Shown: in pieces, positions 24,358-32,903 of the stretch
How the letters are laid out: every line of letters starts with the position of its first letter
Numbering within the stretch: the first letter of the stretch is position 1
Assembly: GCA_903907995.1 (NCBI GenBank)
Contig: CAIVQH010000008.1
Location: forward strand, 71,220-120,037
Origin: an uncultured Verrucomicrobiota bacterium
Lineage (GTDB): Bacteria > Verrucomicrobiota > Verrucomicrobiia > Limisphaerales > UBA9464
Length of the DNA stretch: 48,818 nucleotides
Direction of reading: 5' to 3'
Made by a program: the position numbers and the translations under genes
Notes under the pieces: model-generated
What the model saw: the letters and a program-made list of their open reading frames with translations, nothing else
Told to the model about the DNA's origin: nothing
Databases searched by the model: none

Positions 24358-25317
24358 TCATGCCGCGTCCTTGTGGCGCAGCTTCACCTCGGTGATGTCG
24401 GCGAAGGGGACCGCTATCTCCTGGTTGTTGGCAGTCTTGAAATTGATCTCGGTGGTGGCGATGCGGCTGATGCGGGCGGCGATGACGCTCTTCTTGCCGG
24501 CGGAAATCTCGATCACCAGATCCCGGTCGGCCTCGGTGGTCACCACCCGGAAAAAGGTCGGAAACTGGGTCTCGAAGAAACGGCGGTTGAACGTGGTCTC
24601 ACCCCGCTTGAAGAGACGGGGAACGCCATCGCCCGCCGGGGCTGCACCGCCGGCGCCGCCCTTGGAGAGGCCCAACGCCGCCGCCGCACCGCCACCGGAC
24701 ACACCGGCAGCCGCGGCCGGGGGAGGCGGCACCCCCAGCTGCGTGTGCTGGGCCGCGGCCAAAGTTGCGTTCTCCTCGGCCACGGGCTGATTGCGGGGGA
24801 GCACGAGGAAGATGAGCGGGCCGACAATGGGCAGAACCGCGGACAGGCCGCAGACCAGCGAGACCGGACGCCATTTGAAGCGGGCCACCTCGAAGGCCCC
24901 GTAGATGTTGGCGAAGAACAGGATGAGCAGCAGGATCATCCCGTTGGGGGTCATCAGCGCGGAAACCACCCCTTTCTTCGTGTCCGGCAGATCGAGCCGG
25001 GCGGGCTGCTTCACCGGAATTTCCTTGGCCTGCTGGATGGCGATCGTCTCGGACGGGGGCTCGATGAACGGCTCGACGAATTTCTTGGCGCGCGGGTTGT
25101 CCGCGAGGTCTTTCAGCGTGTCATCAGACAGCTTGGCCCAGTCAATCCGGGGGGAGAAATCGCCGCTTTCGAGAAGGATGACGAGGCCATCCTTGTCGGC
25201 GGCGGAGAGCTCGCCCTTGTACACATCACCCGTGATAAGGTGGAACTCGGCCCCCCGCGCCACCAGCAGGACCAGGGCGAACGACAGCAAGGCAGTGAGA
25301 TGACGGACCGCACGCAT
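24358..25317 (-). CDS. Exported two-TM protein of unknown function
   Basis: A 319-residue protein with a signal peptide (1-23, ending ARGAEF). An N-terminal part of about 55 residues (HLITGDVYKGELSAADKDGL) looks like the 'SLA1-homology/ruler' type beta domain seen in verrucomicrobial membrane proteins. Two TM helices follow (about 113-133 and 143-165), then a Gly/Ala/Pro-rich stretch (about 180-225) and a C-terminal domain of about 85 residues (FFRVVTTEADRDLVIEIS, INFKTANNQEIAVPFADITE). No family is assigned with confidence. ATG 25317 is chosen because the signal peptide begins there. The next gene starts 19 bp downstream. It is divergent from the DciA-like gene across 189 bp. Confidence 0.72.
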   Translation of the reverse strand: MRAVRHLTALLSFALVLLVARGAEFHLITGDVYKGELSAADKDGLVILLESGDFSPRIDWAKLSDDTLKDLADNPRAKKFVEPFIEPPSETIAIQQAKEIPVKQPARLDLPDTKKGVVSALMTPNGMILLLILFFANIYGAFEVARFKWRPVSLVCGLSAVLPIVGPLIFLVLPRNQPVAEENATLAAAQHTQLGVPPPPAAAAGVSGGGAAAALGLSKGGAGGAAPAGDGVPRLFKRGETTFNRRFFETQFPTFFRVVTTEADRDLVIEISAGKKSVIAARISRIATTEINFKTANNQEIAVPFADITEVKLRHKDAA

Positions 25318-25506
25318 GATGTCGCGACCATGCCAAACGGTGATTGGACGGGGAAACAAAAAGTTCCGGAACCGGTGGAAGTCAGGATTGAACAGCGTCA
25401 TGCCACGCGCCGTAAGCAAGTGCGTTGCCTAGTTTCAGACAATCCGGCCCTGCGTCGGAATCGACCGCCGCTTGACCCGCAATACCGCTCCGCCCAGCCT
25501 TCAGCC

Positions 25507-25908
25507 GTGACACCGCCCACACCCGCCGCCCTTGCCCGCCAGGCCGAACGGGCCCGCACGCGAGCGCTGGCGGAGTGGCGGCGCGTGGATCTCCGCCCCC
25601 TGGAAGTGGCGGCCACCTCCTGCGCCCGGCCGGCCGGCGACGTGATGCCCCAGGTGCTGGCCCGGCTTCAGCTGGAACAGCGGGTGGCGGAATCGCAGAT
25701 ACAGAATGTCTGGAAACGCACCATCGACCCGGTCATCACCGCCCACGCCCAGCCGGCGGGCCTCGCCCGGGGCACGCTGTTCGTAAACGTGGACAGCAAC
25801 ACCTGGCTGTCGGAGATCGTCCGCTACCGCCGGCACGAAATCCTCGAACGCCTGCAGCTCGCGGTCGGCAAGGCTATGGTGCAGAAGATCAGTTTCCGCG
25901 TCGGCTGA
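25507..25908 (+). CDS. DciA-like protein (DUF721), predicted replicative helicase loader/operator
   Basis: A 133-residue protein. The C-terminal 85 residues match the DUF721/DciA KH-like fold: a Trp-containing helix (IQNVWKRTIDPVITAHAQP), GTLFVNVDSNTWLSEI, and RLQLAVGKAMVQKISFRVG. DciA is the DnaB helicase operator in most bacteria that lack DnaC/DnaI. The first 45 residues are basic and probably extended. Start choice is hard: GTG 25507 gives a compact protein. The frame stays open far upstream, but that DNA encodes the minus-strand genes. Verrucomicrobial members are often short like this. Confidence 0.75.
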   Translation: MTPPTPAALARQAERARTRALAEWRRVDLRPLEVAATSCARPAGDVMPQVLARLQLEQRVAESQIQNVWKRTIDPVITAHAQPAGLARGTLFVNVDSNTWLSEIVRYRRHEILERLQLAVGKAMVQKISFRVG

Positions 25909-26035
25909 CCCTCGGCGCAGCCAGTCCTAGGAGATGCCTGGCTCTTCCCGTCCAAAAACCCGCGTAACCGGTCGGTGCCAATCGGGTCTTCTTCGGTGAA
26001 TTCACGGTACTAACACTCCACATAAATCCCCCCTC

Positions 26036-26749
26036 ATGAAACGCACACTCATCACCTCCCTGGCCTCCGCCCTCGCGCTCGTCGCCTGCCTGGCCGACCC
26101 CAAGGATGACGTCAAAGCCGCCGCCCAGAAGCTGGCCGATGCGGCCAACTATTCCTGGACCGCCACGACCGAGATCGAAGGCGGCCAGTTCACGCCCGCC
26201 CCCGTCATGGGCAAGGCGGAAAAGGGCGGCTACGCCGTCGTGACCACCGAACGGGATGGCAACGTCACCACCGCCGTGCTCAAGGGTGACAAGGGCGTCC
26301 TGAAGGGCGAGGACGGCTGGCAGACCGCCGAGGAACTCCAGGCGGCCGCGCAGGCAGGTGGCGGTGGCGGTGGCGGACGCTTCCGCGGCATGCTGTTGCG
26401 CACGCGCCTGCCGGCCAGCGAGGCGGGCAAGCTGGCCGACAAGGCCAAGGAGTTGAAGTCGGTGGATGGCGCCATCAGCGGTGACCTCACCGACGAGGGC
26501 GCGAAAGACGTCGCCAGCTTTGGCCGCCGCCCGGGCGGCCCGGGGCCGGAGCCGAAAAACGCCAAGGCGACCGTGAAGTTCTGGCTCAAGGACGGGCAGC
26601 TCTCCAAGGTTTCGCTGCGGGTTTCCAGCACCATGTCCTTCGGCGGTGACGATCGGGACATCACCCGGACCACCGTTTACGAGCTGAAGGATGTGGGCAC
26701 CACCAAGGTCGAGGTGCCGGAAGAGGCCAAGAAGAAGCTCGGCTCCTGA
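26036..26749 (+). CDS. Predicted lipoprotein
   Basis: A 237-residue protein with a lipobox (ALVAC, Cys18), so probably lipid-anchored. The mature part is mixed alpha/beta with many charged residues (ADAANYSWTATTEIEGGQFT, KATVKFWLKDGQLSKVSLRV) and a Gly-rich stretch (about 108-114). The strands resemble the outer-membrane lipoprotein carrier/LolA-like half-barrel, but I could not find decisive motifs. Related proteins are common in Verrucomicrobiota. ATG 26036 has no clear SD. The gene stands alone and ends at a bidirectional terminator. Confidence 0.7.
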   Translation: MKRTLITSLASALALVACLADPKDDVKAAAQKLADAANYSWTATTEIEGGQFTPAPVMGKAEKGGYAVVTTERDGNVTTAVLKGDKGVLKGEDGWQTAEELQAAAQAGGGGGGGRFRGMLLRTRLPASEAGKLADKAKELKSVDGAISGDLTDEGAKDVASFGRRPGGPGPEPKNAKATVKFWLKDGQLSKVSLRVSSTMSFGGDDRDITRTTVYELKDVGTTKVEVPEEAKKKLGS

Positions 26750-26770
26750 GCCCCTTCGCCTGATAGCCGC

Positions 26771-26803
26771 AAAAAGGGCGAGCCGGTCAGGCTCGCCCTT
26801 TTT
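26771..26803. terminator. Bidirectional Rho-independent terminator
   Basis: A perfect 14-bp stem (AAAAAGGGCGAGCC with its complement) closes a 5-base loop (GGTCA). The A-run at one end and T-run at the other let it work for both convergent genes, 26036-26749 and 26849-28990. Confidence 0.93.
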
Positions 26804-26848
26804 CGTATTCTTAACCGCCTGTCCGGCAAAGTGTTTGCCGGCCGGCTT

Positions 26849-28990
26849 TCATTGGTTCAGTCGCAGTCGGAAGAAGGTCGCGGGATTGCTGGCCGGCAGG
26901 ACGAGCTGCCGCGTCACCCCGTCGTCATCCGGTGAATTCGTCACCGTCTGCCAGGTGGGCGACACCTGCAGTTGCAGGGTGCTTTCCAGCACAAAATTGG
27001 TCGCCGGGGACGGCCACTGCAAAAAGATGCTGCCAGGATCCAGACGGTCGAAGGAAAGGGCCGGCAGTTGCGCTGATACCACCGCCACGGCCGTGTTGTT
27101 GGCCGGGACGTCGTCCTGCGCGCTGCTGCTGATGTTGGCCGAGGCCGTCAGGGTGGACGGCGCGCCCACCCGGACCAGCACCGTGACATTGAAGCTGCCG
27201 TTCACCGCCATGGCCCCGATGGGGAACGTGACCTTGGAACCCTGCAGTTCGAAGTTCTGGGAGCCGGTGACCGAGTCGAAGGTCACCCCCGAGGGCAGCG
27301 TGAGCACCAGTTGTGCATCCGACACTGCGAGTGGCCCGCGGTTCACCGCCTGCATGCTGTAACCCAACCCGCCATAGGCGATCGCCGGATTGAGCGACGC
27401 GGTGAGGGTAACCTTCAGGTCGGCGTTGCTGGCCACGGTGAAGCTGTTCGCACTGGTCCCCTGCCCGTCCGGATTGGTCACCCGGATCGGACCGGTGGTG
27501 GCGCCGTTGGGCACGGTGGCGACCAGGCCCGTCCCGTTCACCGTGAACACCGCGTTCTGGCCGTTGAATGCCACGTTGGTGGCGTTGGCCAAGTTGAACC
27601 CGGAAATGGTCACCTGGGTACCCACCGGTCCTCCCGTGGGCGTGAAGCCGGTGATCGACGGCGTCGGCAAGGTCACGGTGAAGGCAGCGGAGCTCGTGGC
27701 CACGCCGGCGGGGTTGGTCACCCGGAAAACCCCGGATACCGCGCCAGCGGGCACCGTGAGCGTGAGCTTGTTGGTGCCGGTGACCGTAAACCCGGCAATG
27801 CTCTGCCCGCCCAGTTCCACCTTGGTGGTCCCGCTGAAATTCACGCCGGTGAGCGTCACCACGGTCCCGACCAGGCCTGAGCTGGGACTGACGCCATCCA
27901 CCCGCGGCGGCAGGTAAAACGGCGTCGCGCTGACATTGGTTCCGTTGCCCGTAATGACTGTCAGCGACGCGGTGAAGGTGTTGTTCGGCACCACCGCCGT
28001 GACGGTGGTGGCATTGATATTGGTTCCCGTGGTGGCCGCCACGCTGCCGAACAGCACCGTCTTGGTATTGCTCAGGCCGCTGCCCGTGATCGTCACCACC
28101 GTGCCGACGGGGCCGCCCACCGGCGAAAAGCTGATGATGCTGGGGCCGATCAGGAAGTTGTTGGTGGTGATGAAGCTGCCACCGGGCGAGGTGACCGTCA
28201 GGGGGCCATCCACCGCCGTCGCCGGAACCACCGCCTGGATGTTGGTTCCTGACACCACGGTAAACTGGGCTGCCACCGAACCGAACCGCACATCCGTGAC
28301 CCCCAGGAGGCTCTGTCCAATGATATCGATGCTCGCGCCCGCCGCTGCGGAAGGCGTGAACTGCGTGACCAACGGGTTGAAATAGATGTAGCCACCGGAA
28401 AACACGGCGTTATTGGTCGCCGCGCCCGCGCTGTTCGTCACGATGACCTGGCCGGTCTGCGCGCCCTGCGGCAGGGCGAACTCGATTTGGTTGTCACCGA
28501 CGATCGACGGATTGGCGACCTGCACGCCGCCAACAAACACGGACGACTGGACGGTGGAGTCGTTGAAGTTAAGGCCCCGGATGGTCAGCATCTGCCCCGC
28601 CGTGCCCCTCACCGGCGTAACCGGATTAAGGGTGAACGGATCGAGCTGGGTGTAGAAATCCTTGATCTGCGGGGCAGGCTGGAAATAGGCGGCGCTGGAA
28701 CCCGAGCCATGCGTCGTAACCACCGTGATGGGCCCGTTCTGCGCGTCCGGTGGCACCAATACAAAAATCGACGAACTGCCGTCGAACCCGACGATTTGGG
28801 CCTGGGCCCCGCTGGCACCGTTGAAGAAATCCACCTCGGTCAGCCCGGCAAAATTGAAGCCCACAATCTGTACCGTGGTGCCTGGCGGGCCCTTTTTTGG
28901 GGCGAAATCGGTGACGGTGGGAAAAGCGGCCAGCGCCGGGACGACCAGCGACAGCATCAGCGACAGGGATATGAGAAGGCGAGGGACCAT
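26849..28990 (-). CDS. Secreted IPT/TIG repeat protein with DUF11 domain and W...FFRL C-terminus
   Basis: A 713-residue surface or secreted protein. It has a signal peptide (1-22), then six IPT/TIG beta-sandwich repeats, each with the pattern 'F.P..GP.GT.V.I.G.NF' (for example SFSPVGGPVGTVVTITGSGL). A DUF11 domain follows (ADLKVTLTASLNPAIAYGG ... NNTAVAVV). The last 70 residues form a module ending W......LVLPASNPATFFRLRLNQ, shared with the 15838-17883 protein. Such proteins are usually cell-surface adhesins or scaffolds. ATG 28990 is chosen because AGGAGCAAACC lies immediately upstream and a signal peptide follows. The open frame to 29143 overlaps the esterase gene. Confidence 0.86.
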   Translation of the reverse strand: MVPRLLISLSLMLSLVVPALAAFPTVTDFAPKKGPPGTTVQIVGFNFAGLTEVDFFNGASGAQAQIVGFDGSSSIFVLVPPDAQNGPITVVTTHGSGSSAAYFQPAPQIKDFYTQLDPFTLNPVTPVRGTAGQMLTIRGLNFNDSTVQSSVFVGGVQVANPSIVGDNQIEFALPQGAQTGQVIVTNSAGAATNNAVFSGGYIYFNPLVTQFTPSAAAGASIDIIGQSLLGVTDVRFGSVAAQFTVVSGTNIQAVVPATAVDGPLTVTSPGGSFITTNNFLIGPSIISFSPVGGPVGTVVTITGSGLSNTKTVLFGSVAATTGTNINATTVTAVVPNNTFTASLTVITGNGTNVSATPFYLPPRVDGVSPSSGLVGTVVTLTGVNFSGTTKVELGGQSIAGFTVTGTNKLTLTVPAGAVSGVFRVTNPAGVATSSAAFTVTLPTPSITGFTPTGGPVGTQVTISGFNLANATNVAFNGQNAVFTVNGTGLVATVPNGATTGPIRVTNPDGQGTSANSFTVASNADLKVTLTASLNPAIAYGGLGYSMQAVNRGPLAVSDAQLVLTLPSGVTFDSVTGSQNFELQGSKVTFPIGAMAVNGSFNVTVLVRVGAPSTLTASANISSSAQDDVPANNTAVAVVSAQLPALSFDRLDPGSIFLQWPSPATNFVLESTLQLQVSPTWQTVTNSPDDDGVTRQLVLPASNPATFFRLRLNQ

Positions 28991-29052
28991 GGTTTGCTCC
29001 TGTAAACGGTTTGCCGCGGGAATGGACTCGAATGCGGCCCGATTGTCAAAAT

Positions 29053-29676
29053 TTACCTTGTGAAAGCCTTGGTCAGAAAATCCCGGATGACCGCCAGTTC
29101 TGGCTCGCCCGCCACGGTATGAACCTTGTCGAACTCCCGCCACGTCAGGTCAATTCCAGCGGCCCTAAGCTGTTGCGCCTGTTCACGAACCGGGGCGATC
29201 GGAATCAGCGGGTCGCGGGTGCCGTGGGTGAAGAGCGCATGCTGCCGCCGGGCTTCCGGTGACAGCTCGCGCAGCAGTTCCTCCGGCTCCCAGATGTAGC
29301 CGCTGATGCCGACCAACGCCGCCAGCCGGTGCGGATAACGAAAACCGACGTCGAAGGTCATCAGGCAGCCCTGCGAGAAGCCGAGCACCGCCGTCTGTTC
29401 GCTGGCAAAGCCGGCCGCTCGCTGGGCCTCAAGGAGCTGGAAGAGCAGCTCCCGGCTGCGGCGGATGCCCGGTCCGGAATCGCCGTAGAGATCATACCAC
29501 GAGTAGCCCCCATAATAATCATCGGGCGCGTTCACGAGCAGGTAGTTCAGCCAGGGCAGCCGGAGTTCATCCGGGAGCCAGCGCCAGCCGTTCATCGAGT
29601 CGCCCAGCCCGTGCAACACCACGAGGAGTCGACGGCTATTCGGCTCCACGGCGGGAATCAGTTCGGTCGTCAGCAT
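29053..29676 (-). CDS. Alpha/beta hydrolase, phospholipase/carboxylesterase type
   Basis: A 207-residue cytoplasmic hydrolase of the Abhydrolase_2 family. The oxyanion segment is HGLGDSMNGW. The nucleophile elbow is GFSQG (Ser near residue 109), the acid is Asp in HGTRDPLIPI, and the base is His in FDKVHTVAGE. This is the EstB/YpfH-like carboxylesterase pattern. The natural substrate is not known. The stop is 62 bp upstream of the TIG protein start, so they may be co-transcribed. It is divergent from the PQQ-propeller gene. Confidence 0.88.
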   Translation of the reverse strand: MLTTELIPAVEPNSRRLLVVLHGLGDSMNGWRWLPDELRLPWLNYLLVNAPDDYYGGYSWYDLYGDSGPGIRRSRELLFQLLEAQRAAGFASEQTAVLGFSQGCLMTFDVGFRYPHRLAALVGISGYIWEPEELLRELSPEARRQHALFTHGTRDPLIPIAPVREQAQQLRAAGIDLTWREFDKVHTVAGEPELAVIRDFLTKAFTR

Positions 29677-29702
29677 GATCGGAGGTTGAAAGTCCCGGGG
29701 GG

Positions 29703-29733
29703 AAATTACGAATGGCGAATTTCGATTTGCGAG
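29703..29733 (+). repeat. AT-rich short repeat
   Basis: The interval reads as staggered ATTACGAA, GCGAATTTCG and GATTTGCGAG words. It resembles the blocks at 5947-6032 and 7667-7697, and lies in the divergent promoter region of the esterase and PQQ-propeller genes. Confidence 0.5.
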
Positions 29734-29770
29734 CGGATCAGAAACAAAACTTGCGGACTGCGGCGGTTCG

Positions 29771-29798
29771 TTGACACCCCATGGCTCCCGTCTAGCTT
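29771..29798 (+). promoter_or_regulatory. Candidate sigma-70-type promoter for the PQQ-propeller gene
   Basis: A TTGACA box is followed after 16 bases by TAGCTT, 9 bases before the ATG at 29808. The -35 is a perfect match and the -10 is weak. If real, the transcript would be almost leaderless. Confidence 0.35.
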
Positions 29799-29807
29799 GG
29801 CGGACGC

Positions 29808-31040
29808 ATGCACAACCGCACCCTGACCGCCCTGCTTCTGGCGACGCTGGCGTATGCCGGCACCACCCGCGCCGATGATTACCCGCGCTATCGCGGTGCC
29901 AACTTCAACGGCATCGCCACCGAGAAGAACTGGCTGGGCGCGTGGCCCGATGGTTCGCCGAAACGGCTCTGGAAGAAGAATGTCGGCACCGGCTTCTCCT
30001 CGCTTGCGGTCTCCGGAGGCAGGCTGTTCACGCTCGGCAACGCCGGGAAGCAGGACACCGTTTTCGCCCTCGATGCCAACACCGGCGCCGAGATCTGGAA
30101 GCACAGCTACCCCGAGGAGCTGGACCCGAAATATTATGAGGGCGGTCCGAGTGCGACCCCCACCGTGGTGGGGGACCGGGTCTATACGATTTCCAAGCAG
30201 GGCCATGTCTTTTGCCTCGAGGCGGCCACCGGCAAGGTCGTCTGGGAGCTCAACGTCCACGACAAGTTCGGGGCGGAACAGCCCGACTGGGGTTTTGCCG
30301 GCTCCGCCCATGTGGATGGCGACCTGGTCATCCTCAATGTGGGCAGCCACGGCCTGGCGCTGAACAAGGACACCGGGGAAAAGGTGTGGTTCTCCGGGAA
30401 GGCCGCCGCCGGCTACGGCACTCCGGTGCCGATCACCAGCGGGGGCAGACCGGCACTCGCGATCTTTGCGGCCAAGGCCGTCGTCGCCGTCGATCCCAAG
30501 ACGGGCACGGTGCTCTGGCAGCATCCCTGGGAGACCAGCTACGACGTGAACTCCGCCGATCCGGTGGTGAGCGGCAACCTCATGTTCCTGTCCTCGGGCT
30601 ATGACAAGGGTGGCGGGGTGGTGAACTTCACCGGCAACCAGGTGAAACAGGTCTGGTTCAACAAGGAGATCCGCAGCCATTTCCAGACGGCGGTGATCCT
30701 CGGAGGCAAAGTTTTCGGTGTGGATGGCCAGGGCGGGGACAAGGATTCCAAGCTGAAGTGCCTCGACCTCGAAACCGGCAAGGTGCTGTGGACTTCGCCG
30801 GTGGCGGAGACGGGGACGGTGTCGGCCAGCGCCGATGGCCGCCTGCTCTGGCTCACCGGCAAAGGCGAGCTGGTCATCGTCGAGGCGAAGCCGGACGGCT
30901 ACAAGGAGCTGGCCCGCGCGCAGGTCACCGGCGGCAAGTGCTGGACCGCCCCGGTGCTGGCAAACGGCAAGGTGTATGTCCGCAACGCCAAGGGCGACGT
31001 GGTCTGCGTGGATGTGCGGGGCACCGGGCCCATGAGCTGA
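29808..31040 (+). CDS. Secreted PQQ-binding-like beta-propeller protein
   Basis: A 410-residue exported protein (signal peptide 1-22). The mature part begins DDYPRYRGANFNGIA, the standard opening of this verrucomicrobial/planctomycete family. It then has repeated propeller blades with the 'LDANTGAEIWKHSYP', 'LEAATGKVVWELNV', 'VDPKTGTVLWQHPW' and 'LDLETGKVLWTSPV' motifs (A/G-T-G-x-x-x-W). These blades are shared with BamB and quinoprotein dehydrogenases. No quinone-binding Cys-Cys or dehydrogenase motifs are seen, so a binding or scaffold role is more likely than catalysis. It may be transcribed from the TTGACA promoter just upstream. Confidence 0.85.
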   Translation: MHNRTLTALLLATLAYAGTTRADDYPRYRGANFNGIATEKNWLGAWPDGSPKRLWKKNVGTGFSSLAVSGGRLFTLGNAGKQDTVFALDANTGAEIWKHSYPEELDPKYYEGGPSATPTVVGDRVYTISKQGHVFCLEAATGKVVWELNVHDKFGAEQPDWGFAGSAHVDGDLVILNVGSHGLALNKDTGEKVWFSGKAAAGYGTPVPITSGGRPALAIFAAKAVVAVDPKTGTVLWQHPWETSYDVNSADPVVSGNLMFLSSGYDKGGGVVNFTGNQVKQVWFNKEIRSHFQTAVILGGKVFGVDGQGGDKDSKLKCLDLETGKVLWTSPVAETGTVSASADGRLLWLTGKGELVIVEAKPDGYKELARAQVTGGKCWTAPVLANGKVYVRNAKGDVVCVDVRGTGPMS

Positions 31041-31121
31041 GCGGTCGGGAAATCCCTACTTGTTTACATTCATCAACCGGCGTATCGGTGGAAAGTGCGA
31101 TTGCACGAAAAGACACTGACT

Positions 31122-31328
31122 ATGAAAACACTGATCAAACTCTCCGCCACCCTTGCCATCATTCTTTCCCTTGGCGTCGTGGCCACCGGCTGCAAGGAAA
31201 AGAGCCCGATGGAGAAGGCGGGTGATGACATCAAAAAGGCGGCTGACAGCACCGCTGACGCCGCGAAGGACGCCGCCCAGAAGACGGCAGATGCCGCCAA
31301 GAAGGCTGAGGATGCCGTGAAGAAGTAA
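31122..31328 (+). CDS. Small Ala/Lys-rich lipoprotein
   Basis: A 68-residue protein. Signal and lipobox are VVATGC (Cys24). The mature part is a single long amphipathic helix, about two-fifths Ala with Lys and Asp (KKAADSTADAAKDAAQKTAD), like LEA-type or Lpp-like helical spacers. Small proteins of this kind are common in bacterial envelopes and are often stress-induced. ATG 31122 is chosen for the signal peptide. A strong terminator follows directly, so it can be expressed alone or with the propeller gene 81 bp upstream. Confidence 0.8.
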   Translation: MKTLIKLSATLAIILSLGVVATGCKEKSPMEKAGDDIKKAADSTADAAKDAAQKTADAAKKAEDAVKK

Positions 31329-31349
31329 ATTTTCATACCCGGTTTCCGA

Positions 31350-31382
31350 CCGCGCCGCGCCGAAAGGTGCGGCGCGGTTTTT
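31350..31382 (+). terminator. Rho-independent terminator
   Basis: A 12-bp stem (CCGCGCCGCGCC with GGTGCGGCGCGG, one wobble) closes a GAAA tetraloop and is followed by TTTTT. It ends the small lipoprotein gene. Confidence 0.92.
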
Positions 31383-31409
31383 CATGCGAACCCGGACCGG
31401 TCAAAGTGA

Positions 31410-32081
31410 TCAATTTTCCGGGGCCGGCTCCTCGGGCGGTGGCAGTTCCTTGGTGTGGAAGGTCACTTTGCCCTTGTGCCGGCCGGCCGCCACCTGCAGC
31501 TCGTATTCCACGCCCGCCTCCAAGGGTTCGACGCGGTTGTAGTTCGGCGCGAACTTCATGCCCCGCACCGCCATCCCATACACCAGCGCCTTGGTGCCTC
31601 GCGGCTCCCCGTCATTGACCAGGCTCCAGACGACATGGGGATGTCCCGACTTGGCCGCCTCCACCACCTTGACCGAGGTCAGCGGATAGCTGTCGTCGAA
31701 GGCAAAACTCACCGTATAGACGGTCGGTTTGTCGGCGGCTTCACCACCGTTGCCGCCGCCCTGCCGACGGGGACGCCCGCCCGCCTCGGCGCCGCCCGCA
31801 TCCGCCCGATTGCCGCCCTGATCGCCCGGCTGGCCATTGCGCCGGTTCTGCCCGCCGCGTCCACCCCGGGCCTCGGGCCGGGCGCTGTTGTCACCGCCGT
31901 TGCGGAAATTGCCCCGCTGACCGCCCGGGCCACCCGGCCCTCCCCGGCCAAAACGGGAAGGCATGCGCAGCTCAGTGAGGATTGTGATGGGCGTCGGGTT
32001 GAGCCAGTCGGTGAAGAACACCACGTAAGCACCCGCCAGCACGACCGTGACGGTGATCAGAAGCCAGATGCGTTTGTTCAT
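31410..32081 (-). CDS. Membrane-anchored protein with an Arg/Gly-rich linker
   Basis: A 223-residue protein. One N-terminal TM helix (about 5-25) is followed by about 75 residues made mainly of Gly, Arg, Asn and Gln (RGGPGGPGGQRGNFRNGGD and similar, about 45-115), then a compact beta domain of about 95 residues (TVYTVSFAFDDSYPLTSVKV, VEYELQVAAGRHKGKVTFHT) that looks like a small fibronectin-like or Ig-like fold. No family is recognised. It starts 25 bp after the prepilin-like gene on the same strand, so the two are probably co-expressed, and it may be part of the same envelope assembly. Confidence 0.7.
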   Translation of the reverse strand: MNKRIWLLITVTVVLAGAYVVFFTDWLNPTPITILTELRMPSRFGRGGPGGPGGQRGNFRNGGDNSARPEARGGRGGQNRRNGQPGDQGGNRADAGGAEAGGRPRRQGGGNGGEAADKPTVYTVSFAFDDSYPLTSVKVVEAAKSGHPHVVWSLVNDGEPRGTKALVYGMAVRGMKFAPNYNRVEPLEAGVEYELQVAAGRHKGKVTFHTKELPPPEEPAPEN

Positions 32082-32106
32082 AGACTTAGCCAGATCGCAG
32101 ACGGTT

Positions 32107-32850
32107 TCATTGCAGGGCCATCGGCAGGTTCCGGGCGGCGGGCGTCACCGCCCACAGGTTCACGGGGGAAAGCGATCTGCCGAACTTGAGGAACTGCACA
32201 CTGCCATCGGTCATCGTGTAGTTCGAGCCGCCTCCCCGCCCTTTCTTCACCGAAGTGGAGTGCCGGTTCTGGTCGAGCTGCAGCAGGTCGTCATACGTGT
32301 CGAAATCCATGAAGAAATGGCCCGAACTCTTGTCCTTCTCCCCCAGCAGCACGGTCTCGGAGGTCTGCTGGACCTGGCTTTCGTTCATCACGAGCAGGTC
32401 GCTCCCGTTGCTGCGGAAGTTCAGCCACCGGCCATCCGGAACCTTGGTGCGGAAGTAGTCGTTCCAGCCGTTGGCGATGTAGCTGCGAGGCGCCACCTCG
32501 GCGGGGTACTTGTTGGTGTCGAGGGTTTTCTGGACCAGGTTCGTCGGCCTGGCGACGTCGGTCGGGCAATGGAGCATTTTCAGCTCCTTGTAGTATGGCA
32601 GAAGCAGCGTGGGCCAGCGTGAGGCGCTGGTGCGCGGCGGGAAATTGCCCTGGAATTCGTCCACATACATCCGGGAGGCCAGCCCGAGCTGCCGCATGCC
32701 ATTCACGCAGGAGATCTTGTTGGCCGCGCCTTTGGCCGCGCTCAAGGAGGGCAACAGCATGCCCGCGAGGATCGCTATGATGGCGATCACCACGAGCAGC
32801 TCGATGAGCGTAAATGCTGATCTTCCCGGGAAACCGGCCGGTGGACGCAT
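32107..32850 (-). CDS. Prepilin-type pseudopilin-like secreted protein
   Basis: A 247-residue protein. Its N-terminus is the class III/type IV prepilin signal, with cleavage likely before Phe13 in [18 protein letters not shown] and the essential Glu at +5 (Glu17). The rest ([43 protein letters not shown]) matches the DUF1559/'H-X9-DG' type proteins that occur in very many copies in Verrucomicrobiota, Planctomycetota and Lentisphaerota. The role of individual copies is unknown. A prepilin peptidase must process it, and none is in this window. It lies 53 bp after pyrG. Confidence 0.88.
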   Translation of the reverse strand: MRPPAGFPGRSAFTLIELLVVIAIIAILAGMLLPSLSAAKGAANKISCVNGMRQLGLASRMYVDEFQGNFPPRTSASRWPTLLLPYYKELKMLHCPTDVARPTNLVQKTLDTNKYPAEVAPRSYIANGWNDYFRTKVPDGRWLNFRSNGSDLLVMNESQVQQTSETVLLGEKDKSSGHFFMDFDTYDDLLQLDQNRHSTSVKKGRGGGSNYTMTDGSVQFLKFGRSLSPVNLWAVTPAARNLPMALQ

Positions 32851-32903
32851 ACTGACGATGACGCTCGCCGGCCGGCGCGGTTACGGGAATCCCCCGCCCG
32901 GGC

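Noticed and set aside
23899-25506. An open frame upstream of the DciA-like region, on the plus strand
   Set aside because: It overlaps the adenylate-kinase-like and two-TM genes on the other strand. Only the last 133 codons show DciA character, so the start was set at GTG 25507.
25418-25506. A long 5' part of the DciA-like protein
   Set aside because: The frame is open but it lies in the divergent intergenic region and lacks family similarity.
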